Assembly: GCA_028571685.1 (NCBI GenBank) | Contig: CM053142.1 | Span: 69,465,296 to 69,529,295 of the forward strand | From: Heterohyrax brucei | Lineage: Eukaryota > Chordata > Mammalia > Hyracoidea > Procaviidae | Reading direction: 5' to 3' | Length of the DNA: 64,000 nucleotides | Shown here: in pieces, positions 36,401-46,854 of the stretch | Position numbering within the stretch: position 1 is the first letter of the stretch | Layout: each line of letters starts with the position of its first letter | Translations under genes and position numbers: made by a program | Notes under the pieces: generated by a model | The model's input: the letters and a program-made list of their open reading frames with translations, nothing else | Database searches by the model: none | Told to the model about the DNA's origin: nothing

Positions 36401-36866
36401 ATTAAAATGGGGTTTTTATAAATGGCCTCACAAAATTGTTGTAGAGCTAAATAAACAGATATGATCTGCTTAGTACTTCTATCGGAAACCCTGGTGGTAT
36501 AGTGGTTAGCTTCTATGGCTGCTAACCAAAAGGTCTACAGTTCAAACCTTCAGGTACTCCTTGGGAATTCTATGGGGCAGTTCTCTGTCTATAGGGTTTA
36601 TATGAGTCAGAATCAACTTAATAGCAGTGGGTTTTTCGATAGTATATCTATTAGGACTCTCTACCTCTTGGGCTCTAAAATAACCTGTGGCACTCTCTTT
36701 CAGCTTCTGGGATGCAGGTGAGCCCAACAACCTAGCTACAGTAGAGGACTGTGCTACCATTAGAGACTCTTCAAATCCAAGGCAAAATTGGAATGATGTA
36801 ACTTGTTTCTTTGGCATGTTTCGGATTTGTGAAATGTCAGAAAGAAGTATTCTGAAAAATATCTAG
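30392..36866 (+). CDS. CLEC4E: CLEC4E (Mincle), C-type lectin receptor, six coding exons
   Basis: Type II membrane lectin of myeloid cells. In other mammals Mincle binds trehalose dimycolate and related glycolipids and signals through FcR-gamma. The joined exons 30392-30428, 31252-31344, 32003-32092, 34108-34256, 35221-35336 and 36704-36866 give 648 nt, 215 residues plus stop (human 219). Every intron is GT-AG and all phases agree. Seen: a short cytoplasmic tail; a membrane segment at about residues 22-43 with Arg41, the residue expected to pair with FcR-gamma; a stalk; a lectin domain from about residue 79 with EPN at 168-170, WND at 191-193, an N106-C-S sequon and the paired domain cysteines. 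The start has A at -3 and matches the human start position. Hydrophobic residues after V194-T195 (C, F, F, G, M, F) fit the lipid-binding edge of Mincle. Odd: one Cys of the usual NCCP is missing, and the stalk has an extra Cys60. CLEC4D, CLEC6A and CLEC4A fit less well. Confidence 0.95.
31252..31344 (+). CDS. CLEC4E: CLEC4E coding exon 2 (membrane segment)
   Basis: The acceptor is TCTTTCTACAG and the donor G|GTGAGT. Encodes residues 13-43: a juxtamembrane FFSSQ, as in human Mincle, and a hydrophobic stretch ending in Thr-Arg-Cys-Val. That Arg is the FcR-gamma pairing residue and is absent from the CLEC4D membrane segment in this window. Confidence 0.95.
32003..32092 (+). CDS. CLEC4E: CLEC4E coding exon 3 (stalk)
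   Basis: The acceptor is CCTTACAG and the donor CCAG|GTCTAA. Encodes residues 44-73, starting V-T-Y-H as in paralogues, with Cys52, Cys60 and Cys68. Human Mincle has an N-glycan sequon (NFT) in this stalk. Here the corresponding residues read D-I-T, so the sequon is lost. Confidence 0.93.
32281..32440 (+). repeat. AfroSINE-type SINE in CLEC4E intron 3
   Basis: Copy with CCCTGGTGGAGTAGTGTTTA and a TATAGGGTCACTATGAATCA body, followed by a T-rich tail. Confidence 0.85.
32518..33080 (+). mobile_element. foldback mariner element, copy 1, in CLEC4E intron 3
   Basis: The right half encodes a mariner transposase C-terminus: [15 protein letters not shown] (third acidic residue region of DD34D) to GEYFEGD. 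The left half (32518-32688) is an inverted copy of the right end (32910-33080), giving palindromic arms of about 170 bp around a loop of about 220 bp. A 165-codon frame runs from 32567, but its N-terminal part is antisense arm, so it is not a working transposase. Confidence 0.75.
33548..33880. mobile_element. possible non-autonomous Tc1/mariner (Tigger-like) element
   Basis: Ends CAGGTAGTTCCCAGTTGTGA and (reverse) CAGTAAATACAACCATATGC look like terminal repeats of a small DNA transposon, in CLEC4E intron 3. Terminal identity is weak. Confidence 0.35.
34108..34256 (+). CDS. CLEC4E: CLEC4E coding exon 4 (lectin domain, first part)
   Basis: The acceptor is TCCTTCTAG and the donor CAG|GTAGGT. 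Encodes residues 74-123, including W83, the QSSCYFFS segment, N106-C-S and the GAHLV core. It is 149 nt, against 152 nt for the matching CLEC4D exon. The three missing bases are one Cys codon of the NCCP motif. Confidence 0.96.
34535..34890 (-). repeat. RTE 3' end with long-form SINE, decayed
   Basis: Inverted TTAGTTGCCATCGAATTGGC tail followed by AGTAGATCATCAGGCCTTTC, as in the long SINE form. In CLEC4E intron 4. Confidence 0.55.
35221..35336 (+). CDS. CLEC4E: CLEC4E coding exon 5 (lectin domain, middle)
   Basis: The acceptor is TCTTCCACAG and the donor GAG|GTAATT. Encodes residues 124-161 with the WIGL-type core (FYIGL) and the WQWVDGTP strand typical of group II lectins. The 116 nt length equals CLEC4D exon 5. 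Confidence 0.96.
36063..36178 (+). repeat. AfroSINE-type SINE, shortened, in CLEC4E intron 5
   Basis: Head AAACCCTGGTGGCATAGTGG is intact, but the central GGGGCAGTTCTACTCTG block is deleted. Confidence 0.85.
36483..36640 (+). repeat. AfroSINE-type SINE in CLEC4E intron 5
   Basis: Near-consensus head AAACCCTGGTGGTATAGTGG and a TGGGGCAGTTCT body. It ends only about 60 bp before exon 6. Confidence 0.9.
36704..36866 (+). CDS. CLEC4E: CLEC4E coding exon 6 (EPN motif, stop)
   Basis: The acceptor is CTCTTTCAG. Encodes the FWDAGEPNN segment, the WNDVTC segment and the RICEM end, followed by a short tail diverged from human, then TAG at 36864-36866. Confidence 0.96.
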
Positions 36867-36982
36867 GAAGAGAAAGTGCACTGGAATGTGTAAAGGAGGA
36901 GACCAAGAGCAAGAACACAGCTGCAACCCCAGCAGAAGCATACACTGTACTTCATAAGGACTTAACGCTTGTTGCTCTGATA

Positions 36983-36988
36983 AATAAA
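36983..36988 (+). other. CLEC4E: CLEC4E polyadenylation signal
   Basis: AATAAA lies 117 nt after the stop codon and gives a short 3' UTR. The transcript end itself cannot be seen. Confidence 0.6.
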
Positions 36989-37187
36989 AGTAGATACTTT
37001 TGAATGTTATAATTCATGACACCAATGGAAGTGATTACTTTTTTATATATTGCTGCCACATACTCTTCTCTCAGAATTTACGAAAGAATTTACAAGCAAA
37101 TGCTGTGAGAGCAGAGGAATTTATATATTTAAGGTACACTTTATTTCATTTGTACATGTTTCCATTGAAACTACAGGGATATAGATG

Positions 37188-37390
37188 GGAGTTCCTTGGT
37201 CATACAAAAAGTTAATGCACTTGACTACTAACCAAGTGGAGATTTGAATGCACTCAAAGACACCTCAAAAGAAAGACCTAGTGAATCTACTGAAAAAATG
37301 AGTCACTGAAAGTCTTGTGGAGTGCAGTTCCACTCTAACACCCACGGGGTCACTATGACTTGAGGCCTAATTGATAGCAACTGGTAATGA
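37188..37390 (+). repeat. long-form AfroSINE-type SINE
   Basis: Diverged copy with the extra middle segment (AAGACACCTCAAAAGAAAGA) followed by ACTATGACTTGAGGCC. Confidence 0.6.
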
Positions 37391-37394
37391 TGTG

Positions 37395-38284
37395 GTAGAG
37401 AGAGTAAAAAAAGAGTCCAGGAGAGAAGACATTTTGCAATGTGCTCTTGCGTAGTTGTCTAGATTAAAGCTCTATGTCAAGTACTTCCTTTCAAGCCTCT
37501 GAGAAGTCTGTGTGCTAATTCTGATTTCACACTGTTTTTATCCTGTACCCAAGCTTGTCTCTATATATTATTCTCTGGCACAATGAGTAAAAACTTTTCT
37601 CCATTCTGAAACTTATTTCTGCTCAAAATACTGGCATGTCTGGCCAAAATCTTTACCACAACTTCTTAGGGAAAAGCCAGCCTAACCTTCGGATCCACAA
37701 CACTCATAGTCCATTCATTCCAGAAATGCGTACTGTTATTCTCTTCCTTTGACTAACTGGATCTCATCCAAATACGAGATGTAAGTCCAACACTCAAATT
37801 ATTCTAAAAGAACATTCAGCTTCACACATTTTCCTATCTGGTTGCATGATATCATACTACTACTGATGTTGTTCAAAAATACCTGAATAGGATGTCAGCT
37901 TTTATGACCATGTAAAACCAAACCAAAAGCCCACTGCCATCAAATTGATTCTGATTATAACCATATTAGGGACCCTCACATTTAACAGATGGGGATTAGT
38001 GCATAATTACTAAAAGGATAAACTGAACATGCTAGCTTTGCTTACAAATGTTTCTCCCTATACATTTTGACAATCGACAATTTTGAGATCAACATGTATT
38101 TGAAACCAAAAGCCATTGAACCTAAAAGTAATTCAGTCAACATACCTTCAACTTTCTACTTCCCTTTATTTTAATTAAAAACAACAGTGACAAAAATTGA
38201 AAGATACACGAAGATTTTGTTCTTCATCAGTTTTTCCTAAACCAAGAAAACCAGACTCATTGCTGCTAAGTAGGTTTCCCACTT
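37395..38284. other. mostly unassigned sequence downstream of CLEC4E
   Basis: Contains only a short inverted SINE fragment at about 37915-37985. Otherwise nothing recognised. Confidence 0.4.
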
Positions 38285-38520
38285 GTTTATGGGCAGGACT
38301 GGGCAGTGCTTTGTTCTGTTGTACATACATAGTCAGAACCAACTCAACAGCACTTAACAACAACAACATAAACAGAGTAAAATTGCCCCATCGGGTTTCC
38401 AGTAAACCTTTATGGAAACAGATGACCACATTTTTCTCCTAGATGGGCTGGTGGTTTCCCAGCTGCCAACCTTCTGGTTAGCGGCCAAATGTTTTAAGCC
38501 CTGCACCGCCAGGGTTCCTC
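38285..38520. repeat. RTE 3' end joined to an inverted SINE
   Basis: 38285-38370 ends with GTCAGAACCAACTCAACAGC and CTTAACAACAACAACA, the RTE-type tail. An inverted SINE to CACCGCCAGGGTTCC follows directly. Confidence 0.65.
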
Positions 38521-38999
38521 TTTTTTCCCTGCACATGGTTGTAGGTTTTTAAAGTTTTATTTCTCTGTTTAAAAGCTTGTAGAAATATAATTCTTTATAA
38601 TTTACCTGTAGGCACTTATAACTTCATTTAGAGAATTAATCTTCGTTTTCAAATTTTGGCAAGAAAAGACAATTGTGAAGGATTTGTGGTTAAAGATCGT
38701 TGGGATCTAACTTATATGTTTGAAAAATTCTTGCTAAGAAAAGTAGCTTAACCACTGAAACCGCCTTGAAACACATAAGGTTACAAAAAATAAAATAATG
38801 AAACATTCATTTAAATTCCAATGTTAGGATTTAAATATTGCCACATTGAATCTTAATTTTTTTAATTACTACTTTTATAAAGATAATACTTTTTCGTTAT
38901 TAAAAAGTATTGCAGAACACAACTGATAAAAAGGAAAGAAAAAAAAATACCAACCCCAAGATGCAGAAAGTATTGTCATTAACCTTAGTTGACCATTGT

Positions 39000-39270
39000 T
39001 CTTGTAAGGTGCCATGGATTCATTTCTGACAGACAGCAACCCTATGAGTTACGTCTAAACAGAAGGAAACTCTGCCTGGATCTTTGCCATCCTCATTATC
39101 ATGCCATGTTTGAGCCCATTGTTGCAGCCACTGTGTCAATCCATCTCTTTGAAGGTCTTCCTCGTTTTCACTGATGCATTGCTTTACCAAGCATGATGCC
39201 CTTCCCTGAGAGCTAGTCATTCTTAATAACATGTCCAAATTATGTGAGATGAAGTCTCACCATCCTTGCT
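39000..39270 (-). repeat. RTE/BovB 3' fragment
   Basis: Inverted C-terminal RTE segments, including TTGTTGCAGCCACTGTGTCA and TACCAAGCATGATGCCC. Confidence 0.75.
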
Positions 39271-39305
39271 AATAGGTAAACGGGTAATGCTAATTGACAG
39301 GGGAA

Positions 39306-39472
39306 AAAACCAAACCAAACCCACTGCTGTGAAGTCGAGTCCAACTTATAGCAACTCTGTAGGACAGAGTAGAACTGCTCTACAGAGTTTCTAAGGAATG
39401 CCCAGTAGATTCAAATTACCAGTCTTTCAGTTAGCGAGAAAGCACTTAACCACTAGCCACCAGGGTTTCCAA
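39306..39472 (-). repeat. AfroSINE-type SINE
   Basis: Full inverted copy with CACTGCTGTGAAGTCGAGTC at its left and GCCACCAGGGTTTCC at its right. Confidence 0.9.
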
Positions 39473-39479
39473 AGAGAAG

Positions 39480-41010
39480 GTGTATAAGAATGGCATGGGA
39501 GCAGTGTCTGACTTCCTGTAACTTCATGAGGAGGAGGGAAAATCAAGTCAACAGGATTGATGCCTATAAGACAAAGGTCAGGCATGCCTTCTCTCTCTGA
39601 CATTTTTGTCAATTCTGACACCAACTCTACCATGGCACTCTCTACTTCTCTGTTGGATTTTGTAATTCGCTGCAGTGGCCACAAAGAACTCACAGGCAAT
39701 ACTCACAAATATGGGGTTGATTAGAAAAGTAACAGGTGACAATTCAGCTTCAGAAATACCTGTTACCAGAGAAAACCTGGTTGTAGACTCATGCCTCTTG
39801 TCACTACCAAACCAATACGAAGAGACATTATTTTTAGAGTGCTTTTAGACTGCCAACAATCTGAGAAGATGGTGGGTTAGTACGCTAAAAACCGTCTTAA
39901 TATCTCAGCTTAGCACAACAAGTTTTGTTGGATGATTTAAGGAAAGGAAGGGGGAGATATGTTCCAGATATGAGGGGGTAAGATCTCGAGAAACAGTCTT
40001 AGAAGCCTTGTGATTAACACAGCTGAGAAGATGTAATTACACTGTCTCCTGTAAATGAAGAAGAGGATAACTATCTTAACTAAGAATTCACTATAGTTAC
40101 TAAGTAAAATTTCCTATGGTTGTTACGTTATCACATTCAGGATAAAGTTTTTCCATCAAGACAGTTGTGCAACAGTCACATCTCTCCCTGGCCCTGCTCA
40201 GGAGCAAGTGTTACACAACTCTTTTAGCTTGTTTAGAGACTGCCTAGAGGCACCCAACTCTGCCAATAAGCTTTGGCCCAAAGTTGGTCAGCTCTAGCGC
40301 ATAGGCAAACCTAGCTCTACCAATTATCTGGAAGTACCCTACACCTTCAGCAAGTCTCCTACCTAAAGGCACTCAGCTTTCTCACTCCATAGGCTGGGAA
40401 GCCCACTGTACTGTCTCCTGGTAGTCTTTCCTATGAGTCACTCCTGCTGCAGTTTCTCTGCCACCACATCTAGCCATCTTCACTGTTACGGCTCTTTATC
40501 TCCAGTGTCCAGGAGTTTCTGAGTGCAGGGATCCTGGGTTCAAAAAATGCACCCTTCACTCCTGGATGTCCTTCTTTGGTGGTGGTGGGACCCCTTCCGT
40601 GGCACCTCTGAGATGGCTCATTTCAAGTCCAGTGGAATGGCAAAACTCACCAATCCTGTTAGTGGGCCACAGTTACCCTGTTTGCATGGCCCCACCCAAT
40701 CACTTTGGTGGTAGTTACAATAGCATGGAGAGAAAGGCCATGTAAAAGTGACCTGTCACTCCACACGGTGTCAGTTCCTGCCTTTCTTGTACTTTGGTAC
40801 CATAACATGGCACTACTTGATTAAGACAATTTGGATTGGTGACCACTTTGAGACTATTTTCAACTTTCTACTTGTTTTCTGGTTTTTTGTTTGTTTTGGA
40901 TTTTTTTGTTTTTGTTTTCTCGCTTTTGCCCTCACTCACAAATGCAGGTTAATATTTCTTTCTTCTTTGTCTATTGTGACTAATTTGTTGATTTGTCTGT
41001 AAGCAAATTA
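39480..41010. repeat. possible LTR-type repeat, family not recognised
   Basis: Moderately GC-rich, non-coding sequence with features seen in LTRs (an 'aaagaactcacaggcaatactcac' segment and pyrimidine-rich blocks), but no ends or duplication were found. Confidence 0.25.
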
Positions 41011-41011
41011 A

Positions 41012-41061
41012 AGAAACCCTGGTGGTGCAGCAGTTTAGTGCTATGTCTGCTAACTTTATGG
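41012..41061 (+). repeat. AfroSINE head fragment
   Basis: AAACCCTGGTGGTGCAGCAG to CTGCTAAC, cut off where the next transposon begins. Confidence 0.75.
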
Positions 41062-42150
41062 TTGTGAAGTTATAACAGCTATGTTTATCAGGTTTTTTTG
41101 ATTAGTCTTGACAAATAGCCACAAAAAGTTACACGATTCTACTATGCATACAAATTATTAAAGTTTATTATATATATATATATATAATGGAATTATATAT
41201 ATATATTATGGAATGGCTATTCCATTCACCAAACATTCTGTGCTTTATGTGAAATTTACAATGCACATAATTGTCCCACCAAGACAACAAGTCAAAGTTT
41301 AGCCAAAAAATTTGAGACAACCAGGTCTGTTGCCAATCAGACAATGCCTGTGCATCAGCAAACCTCAGGCTGCAATGAAAACATTGAAACTGTTGCTCAG
41401 AGTATACATGAGAATCCATTCCAATCAATTTCTTGCAGAGCACAGGAACTGAGCTTTTCCTTGACCACAGTTTGGCTGGATTTTGCATCTGGACTTGAAG
41501 TTCATGTTTAAAAACATGAAAAACAAAACAAAACAAAAAACAGGGGAAGGGCGGCCTCTGTAATACTAAACAATTGGGTTGACAATTCTGTCTGCCTGTG
41601 AAATGGTGGGGGCATGGACTTGAAGCTTTACACTTACAAAATTGTTTTAATTCATGAACTGAAGTCCAGTGGCCATTGCACTGCATGTTTCCTGACTGGT
41701 CTCTGAAACAGTTAGCAGTTGACCTTGCTTTTGGCCAAAAACTCATCTTCAGAAACAAGGCCCATTTGGGGATGAGTGGTTTTGTTTAACGAACAAAACT
41801 GTCACATTTGGAGCAAAGCGAATCCAATGGAGATTCAAGAATGACCACTTTATCCCCCAAAAGTTACTGTTTGGTGTGGATTTTGGTCCAGCAGAATCAT
41901 TAGTCCTTATTTTTCCCAAGATAAATGAAGAAAGGCTGTGACTGTCAATGGTGAAAAGATATCAGGCTGCGATAACTGATTATTTTTGGCCCCATTTGTA
42001 AGATGCTAAGACAGCCATTTACACGAAGTTCTTTTCCTCACATAATGCCATCAAACGTACTTCAAAATAATAAAACCAGTTATAACTGTATCATTTACAC
42101 AACTTGTTTTATTCAGGTTCAAAGATAGGATACCCTTGTTGGAAGACCAG
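41062..42150 (+). mobile_element. Tc1/mariner-type transposon with transposase remains
   Basis: Second, longer copy of the family at 24041. Plus strand keeps transposase segments: LIKKFE-like helix-turn-helix text, NEQNCHIW and KVTVWCGFW, the latter typical of Tc1/mariner transposases. Frameshifts throughout. Right end GTTGGAAGACC is present; the left end is lost. A TA repeat sits at 41168-41210. The 196-codon frame on the minus strand here is antisense. Confidence 0.7.
41168..41210. repeat. TA-rich simple repeat
   Basis: Two runs of alternating TA separated by a short spacer, inside the transposon copy. Confidence 0.9.
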
Positions 42151-42687
42151 TTATAAGCCTGAGTCTGGAGCTGCCCTTATAGACCACAGATTTCTATAGT
42201 TTTCCTACTTCAATATGTGTTTCAACTTAATGCCTCTAACACCATGTTTAACTGTCTATCTTTCATCAAGTGGAAGGCCATGGCTGGCAGTTTTTCATGA
42301 GGCTGTCTTCTCTTTCGAGAAAAACTACTTTTCATGCCTGTGCTGTTGGTAATTACTCTGAACATTGGTAAAGTAAATTACTAAATATTAAAAAGCACAC
42401 TAAGAAAAAAAGATCGTTTTAATTGACATAATGAAAACTTAAAAAAGAGACAAATTATTCTAAATTGCTTTTTTAAGTGTCTTCTTATAAAATATGTAGG
42501 AAATAAGGTTATGAATGTGTGAAAATTTCTTACCTCTGGATGGTATTATTAAATGAGATTACAATATTTGTTCAAAGAATTGCGCTCTGGTTTAATGATA
42601 AATAAGCGTTTATGCAAATAAGCCATAATAGTCCTATGAATTGATAAAAGTAAATCAGTTCTAGTAAAGTTTTTGTTTTATAATAAC

Positions 42688-43160
42688 GAGGTCCAACAGT
42701 TAAATCCATGAACTTAATTTTTCTAAGTGCTACATACCTCACCTTGTATGGGACTCCCCTAGGAAATTACAGCCGACGCCAGCCCCTAGTCCACGCTTCA
42801 AAGCACTTTTGGAACTCTTTCTGGAGTGGCCATTGCCCACGATGACAAGATGACAAGTTCAACAACTTAATTGTATAGTTGTCTGTGAGGGATTTTTTTA
42901 GCCAGTAAACAAATAACTGTATTGGAACATCCTCCCTATCCACCGCCGGTAACTTTTTGAAGGCGTTGAGGACATCAGGGGTAATACGGTAACATCTCTG
43001 ATGGCCTTTCCAGAAAAAGAGTTCCAAATTTTGCTTTGAAGGGTGGTCTAGGCACTGGCATTGGTGCATACCTTCCCAAGGGGAGTACTTCAAAGGTCAT
43101 CGTAGTGATACTCAGCAATGAGGTATGTAAACACTTTTTCTAAAACGAGTTCATACCTCG
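42688..43160 (+). mobile_element. foldback mariner element, copy 2
   Basis: Same architecture as 32518-33080. The left arm (42688-42840) is an inverted version of the right end (about 42995-43158), and the inner edge of the left arm (GGCCATTGCCCAC) matches copy 1 (GGCCATTGCACAC). The transposase frame is more decayed. Confidence 0.75.
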
Positions 43161-43970
43161 TAGGTAGGTTCCAAAGACCCGATCTTGATATGAAAATCAG
43201 CAGTGTGTGAAACCTTCGGCTTCTCAACTCCAGTAGTTACTTCAGATGCAGCCCCATGTGGTTGCTCCTTCCCCTGCAGCCCAGGGAAGTGTAGGCTTGG
43301 GCAATTTCGAACTATCAGCATAGCTGCTTTGATCAAGATTTGCAGCCAAGAGGAGACTCTCCTTATCTAATCCACACAGAGTTCTTGTTCTCCACAAAAC
43401 ACACACCCACCCGGGACCATTGCCATTGACCCTAGGGCCCCAAGCATGCAAATGTAAGATCTTGGCATCTCTGGGAAGAGACAGTACCCTTACGTCCCCG
43501 CCCTCTGCCACCTTCTAGAAATCTCGAAGACTGAAAGACTGGAAGCCCTAAGCTGCAGCTCCACCAGCCTGCAGCCCACAGAGCACACAAGCAAGATGGT
43601 TAACTGCAGAAGCCCCGAGTCTCATGTCTATCTTTTTTTTTTTTTTAATTCCCTATTTTAACTTTATTCACTTTCAAAACTGGGTAGAGCTGTTGGAGAA
43701 AGGGATCAAGGACTTTAGATTTAGGAGGGATGTGCTTTGTCCCTCCGAACACGGGGGCCCCAACTTGATTAACATGATTAAGTCAACTTTTTCCTGTTGC
43801 TGTAGATGTGAAATACTGGATAAGGACATAGTGAGAAGTGGAGTACTAAAGAAACGTCTCTCTGTTGAGAGTACACAAACAATAGCCATCCCTCTGATAC
43901 CACTGAATCATAATTTACTGTTAAATCAGTATTCCACATTTTCTTTATTATGAATGTATAAATATTACAG
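43161..43970. other. unassigned, GC-richer block and a 109-codon frame
   Basis: 43161-43620 is GC-rich for this window. A plus frame at 43624-43953 begins within a T-run and shows no domain or splice context, so I do not call it a gene. Confidence 0.3.
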
Positions 43971-44094
43971 TGATCATGTACTGTATTAAGATTACATGTA
44001 CTTTCCTAAACACATTTTTCATTTCATGTACTTCATTATGACATCACTTACCACATTTATTCAGTTTTTCCTGGACCGAATAATAATTTTCCCT

Positions 44095-44215
44095 TAACCA
44101 AAAATTTAGCAGTTCCAATCCACAAGCCACTCCTTAGAAAATCTATGGGGCAGTTCTCCTCCTATAGAGTCGCTATGGGTCCCAATTGGCTCCATGGCAA
44201 CAGGTTTGCTTTCGG
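44095..44215 (+). repeat. AfroSINE 3' part
   Basis: Lacks the head; contains TCTATGGGGCAGTTCTCCTC and GTCGCTATGGGTCCCAATTG. Confidence 0.8.
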
Positions 44216-45356
44216 TTTAACACTCTTTTAAAAGTATACATATTCTTTCAATCCATTCAGATACCTTCCATCAGTCCTTCCATCAGTGTTTTCATGGGTA
44301 GGGGATTATTTTGAGAACTTTGCCTTTTCCAGTTAGAATTATAATTGCTCTCATAATGTGTTTCATACCCACTATTTTATTGATTTTTTTTACATAAAAT
44401 TTAAGATAATTTTGAATTTTAATACATCAATACAATGCAAATCATTTGCTTATAAGGAATGAGATATTAAATAATTTCCAAACTATATTGTTAAGTTAAA
44501 AAGTAAGATGTTTAAGAATATGTAGACAATGTATCCATTGTACAAAAATTGTGATTTTATACATCCATGTGTGTTTAACTGGAAAAAGAATAGTATAGTA
44601 AACCTAAAGCAGAAGGAAGGAAATAAGAAAGGTTAAAAAGGAACTCAATGAAAAAGAAAATAGAAAAACAACAGAAAGAACCAATGAAAGCAAAGACTGA
44701 TTTTTTTTTTTAAGACCAGAATTGACAAAACTTTGGCTGGATTGACCAAGGGGCGGAGGGGTGGGAGGGAGAAGGCTCAAATTACTAGAATCAAAAACGA
44801 AATGAGGTAATACTATAGACCTTACACAAATAAAAACGAATACTATGGATAATCATATGCCAACAAATTAGATAATTTAGACGAACTGTTGCTAGTTGCT
44901 AGAAAACCACGCACTATTGAAATTGTCTGAAGAAGAAGTAGCCCATTTGAACAGACCTGTAATAAGTGAAGAGATCAGACAAAGAAGAATCCAGACCTAG
45001 ATGGCTTCACTGCTTGACTCCACCCGACATTCAAAGAAGGATTAACGCCAATTATTCACAAATTCTTTCGAAAAATAGAAAACGAGAAAACACCTCCAAA
45101 CCTGCTCTATGAGGCCACTGTTACCCTGATTCCAAAACCAGACAGATATCACAAGACAACACAAAACATTATCTCTTATGAATCTGGGTTCAAAAATTCT
45201 CATCAAATCATTAGCAAGCCAAATTCTACAGCATGTAGGAAGAATTATATATAGTTTGCTAAATGAAATTTATTCCAGATACGTAAACTAAGATACAAAG
45301 TCTATCAATTAGTAAAATACATAGTATTGATAGAAGAGCAAACAAAACAAAACAGA

Positions 45357-45506
45357 CAAAATCTTTGTCATCAAGTTGATTCCAACTCATAGTGACCCCA
45401 TAGGACACAGCAGAACTGTCTCATAGGGTTTCCAAGAACTGGCTGGTAAATTTAAACTGCCAAACTTTTGATTAGCAGCCAAGCTATTAATCACTAGAGC
45501 CCCATC
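45357..45506 (-). repeat. AfroSINE-type SINE
   Basis: Inverted copy with GTTGATTCCAACTCATAGTG and a CACTAGAGCCCCAT end. Confidence 0.85.
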
Positions 45507-45782
45507 AAAAGAATGAGAAGCAAAAGTCATGGTCATCTCAATCGATACAGAAAAAGCATTTCGATAAATCCAACACCTTCTCTTGGGAACATAAAAACAA
45601 AAAGCACTCAACAAACTGGAGTTGAACTTCCTCAACCAAATAAATAGCAACTCCAAAAATTGACCACTAACATTATACTTAATGGTAAAAGACTAAATCT
45701 TCTCCGCTGCCCCGTCCTCCCTCATTCTCCTATAGATCTAGAACAAGATAAAAATGCTTGCTTTTACCACTTCTATTCAATA

Positions 45783-45950
45783 TGATGGAAATCTTGATGG
45801 TGTAATGGTCAAATACTATGTCTGCTGACCAAAGTTGGCAGTTCAAATCCATCAGACACTCCCGGGGAACTTTATGGAGCAGTTCTATGCTGTCCTGTGG
45901 GGTTATTGTGAGTCAGAACTGACTCAACAGCAGAGAGCTTGGTTTTTTGG
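45783..45950 (+). repeat. AfroSINE-type SINE with 12-bp duplication
   Basis: TTCTATTCAATA at 45771-45782 and 45951-45962 flanks a full-length copy inserted in the old L1. Confidence 0.9.
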
Positions 45951-46706
45951 TTCTATTCAATACTATGCCAGAGGTTCTAATCAGGACAGTTAGGCAAAAA
46001 AAAAAAAAAAAAATAGACATCCAGATTGGAAAAAAATAAGTAAATTTATATTCACAGATGATGTGATATACATTTTTAAAAAATCCTAATTAATCAATTG
46101 AAAAACTATTAGAACAAATAAATTCAGCAAGCTTGCAGTATACATTATCAATATGCAAAACTCAACTTTTATATTTATATACTTGCAGTGAACAATCTAA
46201 AAAGGAACTTGAAAAATTTCTATTCACAATACAAAAAATAAAAGTAATAAAATATTTTGGAATCATTTTAACAAAACAAGTGCAAATCTTGTATTTCAAA
46301 AACTATGAAGCACTGTTGAAAGAAAGATCCAAATAAACTGAAAGACATCCAAGTTCATAGAATGGAAGCCTTAACATTGTTAATATGGTAATACTCAACA
46401 TGACCCAGCAATTCTTCTTCAAGTGTATACACAAACCATATGAAAAAATTGTATCTACATAGAAAACGTGTACCTAAATTAGCCAAAATGTAGAAAGACC
46501 ATCACCCAAAAGATGGAAACAACAGAAATTTCCATCAACGGATAAACAAAATGTGGTAAATCCTCACAATGGAATATTAATCATTTGTATGAAGTACTGA
46601 TACATGCTACAATATGGATGAACCTTGAAAGCCACTCACAGAAGATCACATACTATATGATGTGACTCAGATAAAGTCCCCAAAAGGAAAATCTATAGAG
46701 ACAGAG

Positions 46707-46835
46707 GAACCCTAGTGGCACTTACCAAAAGGTCAGCAGTTTGAATTCACCAGCTGTTCCTTGGAATCCCTATGGGACAGTACTACTCTGTTCTATAGGG
46801 TTGCCTGAGTCAAAATCAACTCAACAGTACCAGTT
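46707..46835 (+). repeat. AfroSINE-type SINE
   Basis: GGAACCCTAGTGGCAC head with a shortened middle, and a TATAGGGTTGCCTGAGTCAA body. Confidence 0.8.
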
Positions 46836-46854
46836 TTTTTGTTGTTATTGCTTG

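Noticed and set aside
41168-41758. 196-codon minus-strand frame
   Set aside because: Antisense to the Tc1/mariner-type transposase remains, and its end is a TA repeat.
43624-43953. 109-codon plus-strand frame
   Set aside because: Starts in a T-run, with no recognisable domain, no splice context and no paralogue in the window.
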